A stretch of DNA of 64,000 bases, taken from positions 2,418,001 through 2,482,000 of the forward strand of contig NZ_CP118100.1 of NCBI RefSeq assembly GCF_028747645.1. The letters run 5' to 3'. This DNA comes from Microbacterium esteraromaticum (GTDB taxonomy: Bacteria > Actinomycetota > Actinomycetes > Actinomycetales > Microbacteriaceae). Positions within the stretch are counted from its first letter, which is position 1; each line of letters starts with the position of its first letter. The notes under the pieces are model-generated. The model was not told the DNA's origin. It made no database searches and saw nothing but the letters and a program-made list of their open reading frames with translations. The position numbers and the translations under genes are program-made. Below are positions 8,836 to 17,965 of the stretch, one piece after another.

Positions 8836-9007
8836 GATCCGCCTTCCGTTGCTGGTGCTTCGGCCCGGCACCCCGGATCGGATTGCTTCAGCCCGGAAAT
8901 CCGCGGCGCAGAGAAAATTCTCGAGATTCTCCGATCCGATCTGGCGAGGCCTCCGAACAACCGTCAACGCCGCGGGAAGTCCGCGGCCCCGAACCCCGGA
9001 GGTTGAA
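8836..9007. promoter_or_regulatory. Divergent promoter region between dipZ and the fasciclin gene
   Basis: 172 bases serve both genes. An inverted pair cggatcgga (8874-8882) / tccgatccg (8930-8938) brackets an AT-rich core with two direct ATTCTC units (8917-8922 and 8926-8931) and the palindrome tctcgaga (8919-8926). The symmetry would suit shared recognition of both divergent genes, for instance by SigK plus another factor. I do not see an exact copy of the mycobacterial SigK promoter motif. Confidence 0.45.
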
Positions 9008-9664
9008 ATGCTCAGCACCAAGAAGAAGACCACCGCAGCTCTCGCCCTCGGCTTCGCCGGCGTTCTCCTGCTCGCCGGATGTTCGGCTGGGTCGGACACC
9101 GAGTCGGCATCGACCGAGCCCGAGGCCCCTGCGACGTCGGAAGAGGCAACCGACGACATGATGGACCCGGCCGCGAACCTCGTCGGACCCGGCTGCGCCG
9201 CCTACGCCGAGCAGGTGCCGGACGGCGACGGCTCGATCCAGGGCATGTCGCAGGACCCGGTCGCGGTCGCCGCGTCGAACAACCCGCTGCTGACGACGCT
9301 CGTCTCGGCAGTTAGCGGTCAGCTCAATCCGGATGTGAACCTGGTCGACACGCTCAACGGTGATGAGTTCACCGTGTTCGCACCCGTCGACGACGCGTTC
9401 GCGAAGATCGACCCCGCCACCATCGAGGCGCTGAAGACCGACGCCGACACGCTGTCGTCGATCCTCACGTACCACGTGGTGCCCGGTCAGATCGAGCCCG
9501 CCGACATCGCCGGTATGCACACCACCGTGCAGGGCTCCGACCTCGAGGTGACCGGCTCGGGCGAGGAGTGGATGGTCAACGACGCAGGCGTCATCTGCGG
9601 TGGCGTGCAGACCGCCAACGCCACCGTGTACCTCATCGACTCGGTGCTGCTGCCGACCGAATGA
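9008..9664 (+). CDS. Fasciclin-domain lipoprotein (MPT70/MPT83-like)
   Basis: 218 residues from the ATG at 9008 (ggagg 5' of it). Signal peptide 1-25 with lipobox LLLAGC, then a Ser/Glu/Ala-rich linker, a short conserved segment ([14 protein letters not shown]) and one fasciclin domain (about 85-216), with the [11 protein letters not shown] and LTYHVVPGQ motifs. This is the architecture of mycobacterial Mpt83/Mpt70, targets of SigK. It faces dipZ across a divergent promoter, which supports the same regulon here. Role: cell-surface adhesion-type protein, exact ligand unknown. Confidence 0.9.
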   Translation: MLSTKKKTTAALALGFAGVLLLAGCSAGSDTESASTEPEAPATSEEATDDMMDPAANLVGPGCAAYAEQVPDGDGSIQGMSQDPVAVAASNNPLLTTLVSAVSGQLNPDVNLVDTLNGDEFTVFAPVDDAFAKIDPATIEALKTDADTLSSILTYHVVPGQIEPADIAGMHTTVQGSDLEVTGSGEEWMVNDAGVICGGVQTANATVYLIDSVLLPTE

Positions 9665-9708
9665 GTGCAGTCGCGCCAGTGGTGGGGACCGCTCGGCGCG
9701 AGAACTGA

Positions 9709-9748
9709 GAGGGAGTGCGGCTTCGGGGGATGCCGCACTCCCTCTTGT
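9709..9748 (+). terminator. Terminator hairpin after the fasciclin gene
   Basis: Perfect 12-bp stem gagggagtgcgg (9709-9720) / ccgcactccctc (9733-9744) with a 12-base loop, followed by a weak T-containing tail. It lies 45 bases after the stop codon and before tRNA-Lys. Confidence 0.75.
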
Positions 9749-9811
9749 GCGTCTACCCGCCGGGCCGCTCGTTTCGCCCTGGATGATCACGTCGCCCTAG
9801 ACTGGAGCCAC

Positions 9812-9884
9812 GGGCCTCTAGCTCAGTCGGCAGAGCATCGGACTTTTAATCCGCGGGTCGTGGGTTCGAGCCCCACGGGGCCCA
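9812..9884 (+). tRNA. tRNA-Lys (anticodon TTT)
   Basis: 73-nt cloverleaf: acceptor gggcctc/ggggccc (one T-G pair), D arm gctcagtcggcagagc, anticodon stem cggac/... with loop cttttaa (anticodon TTT), T arm gtggg-ttcgagc-cccac, discriminator A at 9884. CCA is not encoded. A TAGACT -10 box lies at 9798-9803. Confidence 0.97.
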
Positions 9885-10003
9885 CCGCACAGGTGTGTTC
9901 CGCACGCCCGAATCTCGATACGCGGCACGCATCGTTCACCGGCCGTTGTCCACACGGCCGCCCAGAATCACTACGGTTCGGAGCGTTCAACCGGAGGAGA
10001 GCA

Positions 10004-10066
10004 ATGCACATGGTCGGCGTACGACGGGTATCCACACCCGTGTGCATGGCATCCTCGTTGGCATGA
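10004..10066 (+). CDS. 20-residue leader peptide coupled to the RpiR regulator
   Basis: A strong ribosome site ggagga (9993-9998) is 5 bases before this ATG, whereas the regulator's own ATG has none. The 20-codon frame (starts MHMVGVRRV, ends MASSLA) stops at 10064-10066, overlapping the regulator ATG as ATGA. The start of the longer gene thus appears to depend on ribosomes finishing this peptide. A 7-bp hairpin (9940-9960) lies upstream. The peptide has no run of one amino acid that would point to classic attenuation. Confidence 0.5.
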   Translation: MHMVGVRRVSTPVCMASSLA

Positions 10067-10980
10067 GCGCGTCGCTTGGCGAGCCGCCCCTCGGCGGCAC
10101 GATCGAACAGATCCTGTCGCTGTTGCCGTCCTTGGTGCCGAGCGCGCAGCGCGTGGCACGGCTGTGTGCTGAGCGGCCGCAGGATGTCGTCGAGATGTCA
10201 GGAGCTGAGCTCGCAGAAGCTGCCGAGACCTCCCCCGCCACGGTCAGCCGTGCGAGCCGCGGGCTGGGATTTCGAGGGTTCCAGCACCTGCGCATGATGC
10301 TGTTGCGCGACCTCGCGGCCGAGGGAGCACAGCGACAGGAATGTCCGACGGGCACAGAAGGGTATCTGCGCAGCCTCGCCGAATCGGCAGGGACCATGTT
10401 GCAGACCTCATTGGCTTCCGTCGACCCCGACGCGTTCGATGCGGCGGTCGCGGCCATTGCCCGCGCGCGGCGAGTGCTTCTGGTCGGCACGGGCGGTTCC
10501 CACGCAGCCGCGCAAGCCGCCGCCATGGCGTTCACGATCAACGGGCGCCCCTGCGAGGCACCGAGCGATGGCGTCGTCGCTCAACTGACGGCGCGCGTGC
10601 TGAGCCACGACGACGTGTGCCTGGTGGTGAGCGCCAGCGGCGCCAACTCTCTGTCGCTGGCTGTCGCGGATGCTGCCATCGAGGCCGGTGCAACGGTCAT
10701 CGGGCTGAGCAGTTTCGCTCGTCCTCCGCTTGCCTCCCGCGCCGCGCACATGCTGGTGACTGGTGCCCGTTTTCAGAGCTGGGACCAGGGCACGATGGCG
10801 AGCGGGTTGGTGCAGTTGCTCGCACTCAACGCCTTGCAGATCGCCGTCGCTGAACGAATGGCCGATGCATCCGAGCGCGCCCGCACCGCCGTACGCGAAG
10901 AAGTGCTCGACCTCGTCGCCGACGATGCCACAGACACGGATGAAGATGAAGATGTTACCGCCGAGGGCTATCGTCGTTGA
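10063..10980 (+). CDS. MurR/RpiR family transcriptional regulator
   Basis: 305 residues. N-terminal HTH_6 domain (about 10-90; ETSPATVSRASRGLGFRGFQHLR) and a SIS sugar-phosphate-binding domain (about 125-260; VLLVGTGGSHAAAQAAAMAF, then LVVSASGANS). Such proteins sense phosphosugars and control their uptake or use. It precedes, on the same strand, an importer with phosphatase and phosphodiesterase genes, so it probably regulates them. Start chosen at 10063 because of the ATGA overlap with the leader peptide; GTG at 10042 is an alternative. The C-terminus is acidic. Confidence 0.88.
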   Translation: MSASLGEPPLGGTIEQILSLLPSLVPSAQRVARLCAERPQDVVEMSGAELAEAAETSPATVSRASRGLGFRGFQHLRMMLLRDLAAEGAQRQECPTGTEGYLRSLAESAGTMLQTSLASVDPDAFDAAVAAIARARRVLLVGTGGSHAAAQAAAMAFTINGRPCEAPSDGVVAQLTARVLSHDDVCLVVSASGANSLSLAVADAAIEAGATVIGLSSFARPPLASRAAHMLVTGARFQSWDQGTMASGLVQLLALNALQIAVAERMADASERARTAVREEVLDLVADDATDTDEDEDVTAEGYRR

Positions 10981-10993
10981 CCCCTCGTTAGTA

Positions 10994-11008
10994 GGAAATT
11001 AACTTTCC
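10994..11008. promoter_or_regulatory. Candidate RpiR operator
   Basis: Inverted repeat ggaaa-ttaac-tttcc in the 102-base gap between the RpiR gene and the importer ATPase. Short GAAA/TTTC dyads are typical of RpiR-family operators. It is followed by attcgaat (11012-11019). Confidence 0.35.
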
Positions 11009-11061
11009 CAGATTCGAATGTAACCGCAAGCGAATTTCACGGGAGGGTCCCGGCATCATAG

Positions 11062-11080
11062 GTCGCTTGCGGGAAGCGAC
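11062..11080 (+). promoter_or_regulatory. Hairpin over the ribosome-binding region of the importer ATPase
   Basis: Perfect 7-bp stem gtcgctt (11062-11068) / aagcgac (11074-11080) with loop gcggg, ending 2 bases before the ATG at 11083. The only purine stretch that could bind the ribosome is in the loop and right arm, so folding could limit translation. Confidence 0.35.
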
Positions 11081-11082
11081 TC

Positions 11083-12216
<1,134 letters not shown>

Positions 12217-12274
12217 GCATCGCCCTCCTTTTCCCTTCTCCCTTCTCTACCCACCCCTCATCAAAAGGAACATC

Positions 12275-13624
12275 ATGAAACTCCGTGCCCGTCGCGCCGG
12301 ACTCGCCGCCACGGCGATCCTCGGCGTCGCCGCCCTTGCAGGTTGCAGCTCTGCCACCGGCTCCGCTGCGGACGCCTCCGGAACGCTTGTCGAGCTGTCG
12401 GACGACCAGCAGGTCGAGATCGTCTTCGAGTCGTACAACCTCGCCAACGTCGGCACCTGGTCGGATGCCATCAACCAGTTGCTCGAGGAGTTCATGGCCG
12501 AGCACCCGAACATCTCCGTCGTCGGTCAGCCGAGTTCCTCCGCAGGCACGGCGGCGAGCGTGCAGCAGCAACTGCTCGCCGGCGCCGCGCCCGACATCGC
12601 GCAGCTCACGTTCAACGAACTCGACTTCGCGGCGACCACACTCGGCGCGCAGAACCTGACCGCGCTGGTGGGACAGGAAGGTCTTGACGACCAGTTCGGC
12701 GGCGAGTACCCGTACCACGAGCGCGCCGCTGTGCTCGCGGACTGGGACGATGCCACCTACGGGCTCCCGTACGTGTTCTCGACTCCCGTGCTCTGGACCA
12801 ACGCCGAGGCATTCGCGGCCGCGGGTCTGAACGCCGAGACGGTCGATCTGTCGACATGGGAAGCCGTCTCGGAGGCCGCGGCGACGATCACGGCCGCAAC
12901 CGACGCGCCGTCGCTGAGCATCTCGTGCGTGATCACCGGAGGAAGCTGGTGCATGCAGGGGCTCTTCCGCTCCAACGGTGCGGATGTGCTCAGCGCGGAT
13001 CGCGCATCGATCGAGTTCGGCTCCGACGCCGCGATCGACACCGTCCAGACGTTCACCGACATGTTCGAGTCCGGCATCCTCACCAACGAGGACTCCACCA
13101 GCCAGTACGAGGCGTTCGCCCAGGGCAAGACGGCCATTCATGTGAACACCTCTGCTCTGCAGGGCGCATTCATGATGGGCGCCGAGGCCGGCGGCTGGCA
13201 GCTGGGCGCACGCACGCTCCCCGCCTTCGACGATCAGGCCGTCGTTCCGACGAACTCGGGCTCGTTCCTGGCGATGTTCGCCACCGACCCCGCCAAGCAG
13301 GCCGCGGCATGGGAGCTCATGAAGTGGATGACGAGTGAGCGCGCGTACGAGATCATCTCCACTCAGATCGGCTACCTGCCGCTGCGCAGCAGCATGACCG
13401 AAGAGGGCGGCCCGCTGCACGAATGGGTGTCGCAGAACCCGCTCGTGGAGCCGAACCTGGAACAGCTCGACGCACTCGAGCCCTGGGTGTCGTACCCGGG
13501 CGGCAGCTACGCGCAGGTCGATCAGGTCCTGGCCACCGCGATCGAGGAGTCGATCTACTACGGCGCTGACCCGACCGCGACCATGCGCGAGGCGGCCGAT
13601 CGCGCCCAGGGGCTGATCGAGTGA
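12275..13624 (+). CDS. Extracellular solute-binding lipoprotein (family 1, UgpB-like)
   Basis: 449 residues from the ATG at 12275, with aaaagga 5-6 bases upstream. Lipoprotein signal peptide with lipobox VAALAGC, then a family 1 binding fold, with the motifs NPLVEPNLEQLDALEPW and AAAWELMKWMTSERA near the C-terminus. It captures the ligand outside the membrane and delivers it to the two permeases at 15345-17220. The ligand is not certain; the neighbouring phosphatase and phosphodiesterase suggest a phosphoester such as glycerol-3-phosphate or a glycerophosphodiester. The stop overlaps the next start (GTGA). Confidence 0.9.
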   Translation: MKLRARRAGLAATAILGVAALAGCSSATGSAADASGTLVELSDDQQVEIVFESYNLANVGTWSDAINQLLEEFMAEHPNISVVGQPSSSAGTAASVQQQLLAGAAPDIAQLTFNELDFAATTLGAQNLTALVGQEGLDDQFGGEYPYHERAAVLADWDDATYGLPYVFSTPVLWTNAEAFAAAGLNAETVDLSTWEAVSEAAATITAATDAPSLSISCVITGGSWCMQGLFRSNGADVLSADRASIEFGSDAAIDTVQTFTDMFESGILTNEDSTSQYEAFAQGKTAIHVNTSALQGAFMMGAEAGGWQLGARTLPAFDDQAVVPTNSGSFLAMFATDPAKQAAAWELMKWMTSERAYEIISTQIGYLPLRSSMTEEGGPLHEWVSQNPLVEPNLEQLDALEPWVSYPGGSYAQVDQVLATAIEESIYYGADPTATMREAADRAQGLIE

Positions 13625-14409
13625 CCGGCCACCCTCTGCTCGACGCGGAACATGCGGCATCCGAGCGCCGCCACCAGCCGCTCCGCGGGCTCTACAACCT
13701 GCGCGACACCGGCGGCTACCCGGCAGCATCCGGCGCCAGCCGCTGGGGCAAGCTGTTCCGGTCCGACGCCCTGCACCGGATCGACGATGCCGGACGTGAC
13801 CGTCTCAGTGAACTGGGCATCACCCGGGTGATCGACCTTCGGGGCGCTGAGGAACGCCAGTCGTCGCCGAGCGCACTGGACGGCATGAATCTCACGGTCT
13901 ATCACCTGCCGGTGTTCGATGACGCCGCTCCCGCCGCGCAGGCCGCAGGCGGTGTGGCCCTCGCCCCGGTGTACGACCACATCGTGGACCGACGCGGACG
14001 CCAGCTGGCCGCTGCCATCAAGGCCATCGCAGACACCCCGCAGGACGAGGCCGTGCTGGTGCACTGCACGGCGGGCAAAGACCGCACCGGCATCGTCGTC
14101 GCGTTCGCGCTGAGCGCGGCCGGCGTCGAACGCCGCGCTGTGGTCGACGACTACGCCGCCAGCGAGGAGAATCTGCGCGGCGAATGGGTCGATGCCATGG
14201 TCTCGTCGTTCGAGCAGCGTGGGTTCACCCTCACCCCCGACGTCCTCGGGCTCATCGCCGAGAGCCCGGCACCCGTGCTCGACACGCTGATCGACCGTGT
14301 TGAGAAGCAGCACGGGTCGGTCGCCGACTACCTGCTCGCGCACGGCCTCACCGGTGATGACCTCACGCGGCTCACTGCCGCGCTGGTCGACATCCGCACA
14401 TCCGCCTGA
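13621..14409 (+). CDS. IphP-type tyrosine/dual-specificity phosphatase
   Basis: 262 residues, GTG start overlapping the upstream stop by 4 bases. The N-terminal [11 protein letters not shown] segment and the P-loop [13 protein letters not shown] (Cys149, Arg155) are those of the IphP / Y_phosphatase3 family; some members act on phosphoinositides or sugar phosphates rather than on proteins. No signal peptide, so it acts in the cytoplasm. Being inside an importer operon argues for dephosphorylation of an imported compound or of a signal linked to it; this is inference. Confidence 0.88.
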   Translation: MTGHPLLDAEHAASERRHQPLRGLYNLRDTGGYPAASGASRWGKLFRSDALHRIDDAGRDRLSELGITRVIDLRGAEERQSSPSALDGMNLTVYHLPVFDDAAPAAQAAGGVALAPVYDHIVDRRGRQLAAAIKAIADTPQDEAVLVHCTAGKDRTGIVVAFALSAAGVERRAVVDDYAASEENLRGEWVDAMVSSFEQRGFTLTPDVLGLIAESPAPVLDTLIDRVEKQHGSVADYLLAHGLTGDDLTRLTAALVDIRTSA

Positions 14410-14432
14410 CCCCGACTCCAGAAACGAGACAC

Positions 14433-15338
14433 ATGTCCACTCTCATCGGACAGCACCCTGCTCCCGAACACTTCATCCTCCACGTCTCCGACACGCACTT
14501 CGTCGGCGACGGCGACCTGCTCCACGAGAAGATCGACTCGGACAAGAACCTCGCCGAACTCTTCGCTGGCTTCGAGAAGGCCAACGCCCGCCCCGAAGCG
14601 ATCGTCTTCACCGGAGACCTCGCCGACACCGGCCGCCCCGACGCCTACCAGCGGCTTCGCGCCATCGTCGAGCCCGCCGCTGCCGCGCTCGGCGCCCAGA
14701 TCATCTGGGTGATGGGCAACCACGACGAGCGCGTCGCGTTCCGCCGCGGTCTGCTCGACGAAGACGCCGATCAGTCCGAACCGGTCGACCGCGTCTACGA
14801 CATCAACGGCTTGCGGATCATCGCCCTCGATTCGACACGGCCCGGTCAGCACTACGGTGAGATCACTGACGCGCAGCTCGATTGGCTGGCGAACGAGCTC
14901 GCCACCCCGGCGCAGGACGGCACACTGCTCGCGCTGCACCACCCGCCCGTGCCGAGCCCCCTGGGCCTGATGGGTCTCGTCGAACTGCGCGACCAGGAGC
15001 GCCTTGCGGACGTGCTGCGGGGCTCAGACGTCCGTGGCATCCTCGGGGGCCATCTGCACTACTCGACGACCAGCACGTTCGCCGGCATCCCGGTATCGGT
15101 AGCCTCTGCCACGTGCTACACCCAGGACCTCGCGGTGGCGCACCCGGGGGCACGCGGGCAGGACGGCGGCCAGTCCTACAATCTGGTGCACGTGTACGGC
15201 GACCGGGTGCTGCACTCGGTCGTGCCGATCGGGCAGTTCCCGACGGTGTACGAGATGACCCCCGAGATGCTCGAGGCGTTCATGAAGATGAGCGCCGACG
15301 AGCAGCTCGCGGCCGTCAACGGATCGGTGCAGGAGTAA
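14433..15338 (+). CDS. Metallophosphodiesterase (CpdA/GpdQ-like)
   Basis: 301 residues, calcineurin-like fold. All metal-binding motifs are present: D-x-H in [29 protein letters not shown] and GHLHYS. This set and length match the class III cyclic-nucleotide / glycerophosphodiester phosphodiesterases (CpdA, GpdQ). No signal peptide. In this operon, hydrolysis of imported glycerophosphodiesters is the likely job, with the neighbouring phosphatase removing the remaining phosphate; cAMP hydrolysis is the alternative. Confidence 0.88.
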   Translation: MSTLIGQHPAPEHFILHVSDTHFVGDGDLLHEKIDSDKNLAELFAGFEKANARPEAIVFTGDLADTGRPDAYQRLRAIVEPAAAALGAQIIWVMGNHDERVAFRRGLLDEDADQSEPVDRVYDINGLRIIALDSTRPGQHYGEITDAQLDWLANELATPAQDGTLLALHHPPVPSPLGLMGLVELRDQERLADVLRGSDVRGILGGHLHYSTTSTFAGIPVSVASATCYTQDLAVAHPGARGQDGGQSYNLVHVYGDRVLHSVVPIGQFPTVYEMTPEMLEAFMKMSADEQLAAVNGSVQE

Positions 15339-15344
15339 CTCCGG

Positions 15345-16310
15345 ATGTTCGTCACCGTCACCGCACCTTCGCCGGCCCGCCCGGTCGGCGAAGGTGCGGG
15401 CGCACCCACGGCGCCGGCACGCCGTCGCCGTCTGCGCCCGCAATCGCTGCAGCCCTACCTCTATGTGCTGCCGGGCGTCCTGTTCCTCATCCTGTGGACG
15501 TACAGCCCGCTCGCGCAGACCTTCGGCCTGTCGTTCTACGACTGGAACCTGCTTCCGACCAGCCCCAAGACCTTCGTCGGCACCGACAACTATGCCGAGG
15601 TCCTCGCTCTTCCTGAACTGCACACGGCACTGCTCAACACCGTCGTCTACATCGCGGCGTTCTTCATGTTCTCTCTCGTGTTGCCGATCGCGATCGCCAT
15701 GATGTCGCGCCAGGTCACGGGGCGCGCACGCACGTTCTACCAGGCGCTCATCTTCGTGCCGTTCCTGATCACGCCGGTCGCGACAAGCGCCGTGTGGCGC
15801 TGGCTGCTCGCCGAGCAGGGCGCCTTCGCCACGGTGCTCGCGCACTTCGGCGTCGACATGCCGAATGTGTTCCGCGACCCGAACCTGGCGATCTGGAGCA
15901 TCATCGTGATCGTCGGCTGGCAGATGTTGGGGTTCGGCGTCCTCGTCGTCGCTGCGGGCTTCGCCGGGATCGCCCCGGAGTACGCGCAGGCGGCTTCGCT
16001 GGACGGCGCCGGTTCCGGTCGCATCTTCCGGAGGATCACCCTGCCGCTGCTCTCGCCGACGCTCGTGTTCCTCTCGCTGATGACGATCCTGCTCGCGGCG
16101 CAGTGGACGTATCCGATCATCGACCTGCTCACCCAGGGTGGCCCGACCAACTCGACCACGAACATCTACTACCTGCTCTATCAGTTCGGGTTCCAGAACT
16201 TCGACGTCGGCATCTCATCGGCCGCAGGCGTGCTCTTCTTCGTCGGCTTCGGAGTCATCGCGTTCATCTTCCTCGAGCTGCAGGAGCGGCTCAGCTTCTA
16301 CGACAACTAG
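15345..16310 (+). CDS. ABC transporter permease, UgpA/MalF type
   Basis: 321 residues with six predicted membrane segments and the EAA loop YAQAASLDGAGSGRIFRRITLPLL near residue 215. Hydrophilic N-terminal tail of about 30 residues. ATG at 15345 follows the phosphodiesterase stop by 6 bases with a ggag site inside the upstream gene end. Forms the channel with the next gene. Its first codons (MFVTVTAP) are nearly the same as those of the partner permease (MSFVTVTTP). Confidence 0.9.
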   Translation: MFVTVTAPSPARPVGEGAGAPTAPARRRRLRPQSLQPYLYVLPGVLFLILWTYSPLAQTFGLSFYDWNLLPTSPKTFVGTDNYAEVLALPELHTALLNTVVYIAAFFMFSLVLPIAIAMMSRQVTGRARTFYQALIFVPFLITPVATSAVWRWLLAEQGAFATVLAHFGVDMPNVFRDPNLAIWSIIVIVGWQMLGFGVLVVAAGFAGIAPEYAQAASLDGAGSGRIFRRITLPLLSPTLVFLSLMTILLAAQWTYPIIDLLTQGGPTNSTTNIYYLLYQFGFQNFDVGISSAAGVLFFVGFGVIAFIFLELQERLSFYDN

Positions 16311-16317
16311 GACCGAC

Positions 16318-17220
16318 ATGTCTTTCGTCACCGTCACCACTCCTGCGCTGGCAGCAGCGCCACGGCCGTCCGCCGCGCGCCGGCAGGGCGAAGAGGACGT
16401 CGCCGTCGCTTCGCGGAGCCGCGTCGGCACGGTCGTCGGGCGCCTCGTGCTCGTGCTGCTGGCCGTGTTCAGCGTCTTCCCCGTCTACTGGATGTTCGCC
16501 ACCGCGTTGCGCGCCCCTGAGAACGCCCTCGACCAGACGCTGCTGCCGTGGCCACTGAGTCTGGAGAACTTTGCGTACGTCTGGGACACGATTCCGATCG
16601 GATCGATGCTGGTCAACACGTTCGTCATGGCGCTCACCCTGGCAACAGCCCAGCTGCTGATCGCCGTGCTCGCCGCCTACGGGTTCGCGGTGTGGAACTT
16701 CGTGGGCCGAAAACTGCTGATGTTCCTCTTCATCGGGTCCTGGCTCGTGCCGTTCCAGGTGACCATGATCCCCAACTACGTGCTGGTGTCGCAGATGGGG
16801 CTGCTCGGAACGATCGGCGGCGTCGTCGTACCGCAGCTCGCGGGCGCGTTCGCGGTGTTGCTCATGGTGCAGCACATGCGCGCGTTCCCGCGTGAGCTGA
16901 TCGAGGCTGCGCACCTCGACGGCCGCTCGAGCTGGGCCACTCTGTGGTCGGTCGTTGTCCCGAACATGCGGCCGGCACTGGCGGCGCTGGGCATCATGGC
17001 ATTCATCTCGGCGTGGAACGAGTACCTGTGGCCCACGCTGATCATGCGGCAGAGCGATGCACTGCTGCAGGTGGGCGTCCGCAGCTTCCTCAGCGCCGAG
17101 GGCAACAACTGGGGCGCCACGATGGCCGCCGCGGGACTCGCCTGCGTACCGGTGCTGCTGATCTACATCTTCCTGCAGCGCTACGTCGTCGACGCGTTCG
17201 TGCGCTCCGGCTTGAAGTAG
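16318..17220 (+). CDS. ABC transporter permease, UgpE/MalG type
   Basis: 300 residues from ATG 16318. Six membrane segments and the EAA loop ELIEAAHLDGRSSWATLWSVVVPNM. It is the partner of the 15345 permease and last gene of the importer operon. The intergenic gap is 7 bases. The N-terminal 35 residues are hydrophilic and include a Thr/Ala stretch. Confidence 0.9.
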   Translation: MSFVTVTTPALAAAPRPSAARRQGEEDVAVASRSRVGTVVGRLVLVLLAVFSVFPVYWMFATALRAPENALDQTLLPWPLSLENFAYVWDTIPIGSMLVNTFVMALTLATAQLLIAVLAAYGFAVWNFVGRKLLMFLFIGSWLVPFQVTMIPNYVLVSQMGLLGTIGGVVVPQLAGAFAVLLMVQHMRAFPRELIEAAHLDGRSSWATLWSVVVPNMRPALAALGIMAFISAWNEYLWPTLIMRQSDALLQVGVRSFLSAEGNNWGATMAAAGLACVPVLLIYIFLQRYVVDAFVRSGLK

Positions 17221-17249
17221 GCCGCGCCTGCGGCATCCGCGGAGTGGGT

Positions 17250-17277
17250 GCGGGCCGGGAATCCGGTCCGCGCCCGC
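17250..17277. terminator. Hairpin between convergent genes
   Basis: Stem gcgggc (17250-17255) / gcccgc (17272-17277) with inner ccgg/ccgg pairing, between the stops of the importer operon and the minus-strand TetR gene. No T-run, so if it terminates it is a GC-only type. Confidence 0.45.
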
Positions 17278-17278
17278 A

Positions 17279-17899
17279 TCATGTCTGCTCCCCCGTGCGC
17301 ACTCGATGGACGCGACGCGTCGTCGCCACACGCGCGCTCGGTGCCAGCGAGTCGAGGAACTGCTGCGCATCCTGCCCGGCCAATGACGGCACCCGCAGCA
17401 CGTATCGACCGAAGATGACACCGATCACCAGTGTCAGTGCCGCCGTCGCTCGTGCGCGAGCATCGCGTCCGCCGAAGTATTCAACAATGCGGGCCATGAC
17501 CTCTCGATCGAGGTATTCGAGGAACGGCTGGCGCACCTCTTCATCGGTCATCGCCATCTGCACGAGGTGCGTCAGCGAGCCGGACACCTCGGGACGCTCC
17601 CATGCCGTCGTGACGAGCACGAGCAATCGGATGCCGAGCGTGTCCGGATCGCCGGGGAATGCCCGCTCGAGAACCTCCGCCGGGGCCAGCTCTAACGCCA
17701 TCGCCTGCGCGAACAGTCCTTTCTTGGAGCCGAAGTGGTAGGAGATGAGCGCCACATCGCACCCCGCCTTCTCGGCAATGGAACGCAGTGTGGTGCGCTG
17801 ATATCCGCCACCGACGAACAGCTCACCCGCAGCCGCGAGAATCCTGGCCCGCCCGTCGTCAGCACCCCTCTTCGGACGCCCTCGTTGCTTATTCATCAC
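17279..17899 (-). CDS. TetR family transcriptional regulator
   Basis: 206 residues. N-terminal TetR HTH (residues about 15-60; RILAAAGELFVGGGYQRTTLRSIAEKAG, then ALISYHFGSKKGLF), with a C-terminal ligand domain. Starts at GTG 17899, or at ATG 17896 one codon later; a TAGGAT box (17905-17910) is 5-8 bases upstream, so probably leaderless. Divergent from the ABC exporter at 17966, which it most likely represses together with itself. Confidence 0.9.
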   Translation of the reverse strand: MMNKQRGRPKRGADDGRARILAAAGELFVGGGYQRTTLRSIAEKAGCDVALISYHFGSKKGLFAQAMALELAPAEVLERAFPGDPDTLGIRLLVLVTTAWERPEVSGSLTHLVQMAMTDEEVRQPFLEYLDREVMARIVEYFGGRDARARATAALTLVIGVIFGRYVLRVPSLAGQDAQQFLDSLAPSARVATTRRVHRVRTGEQT

Positions 17900-17929
17900 G
17901 CTTGATCCTACTGACGCGTCGGCAGCAGG

Positions 17930-17955
17930 CTCGTCTCATCCGACCACGAGATGAG
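17930..17955. promoter_or_regulatory. Candidate TetR operator
   Basis: Two nested dyads, ctcgt (17930-17934)/acgag (17946-17950) and ctcatc (17935-17940)/gatgag (17950-17955), lie between the divergent starts and run up to the exporter ribosome site. Placement fits repression of the exporter; the palindrome itself is only moderate. Confidence 0.35.
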
Positions 17956-17965
17956 GAGAGCGAAC

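Noticed and set aside
7012..9006. 664-codon plus-strand frame opposite dipZ
   Set aside because: His/Arg/Asp-rich translation typical of an antisense shadow; DipZ on the other strand has full-length domain matches.
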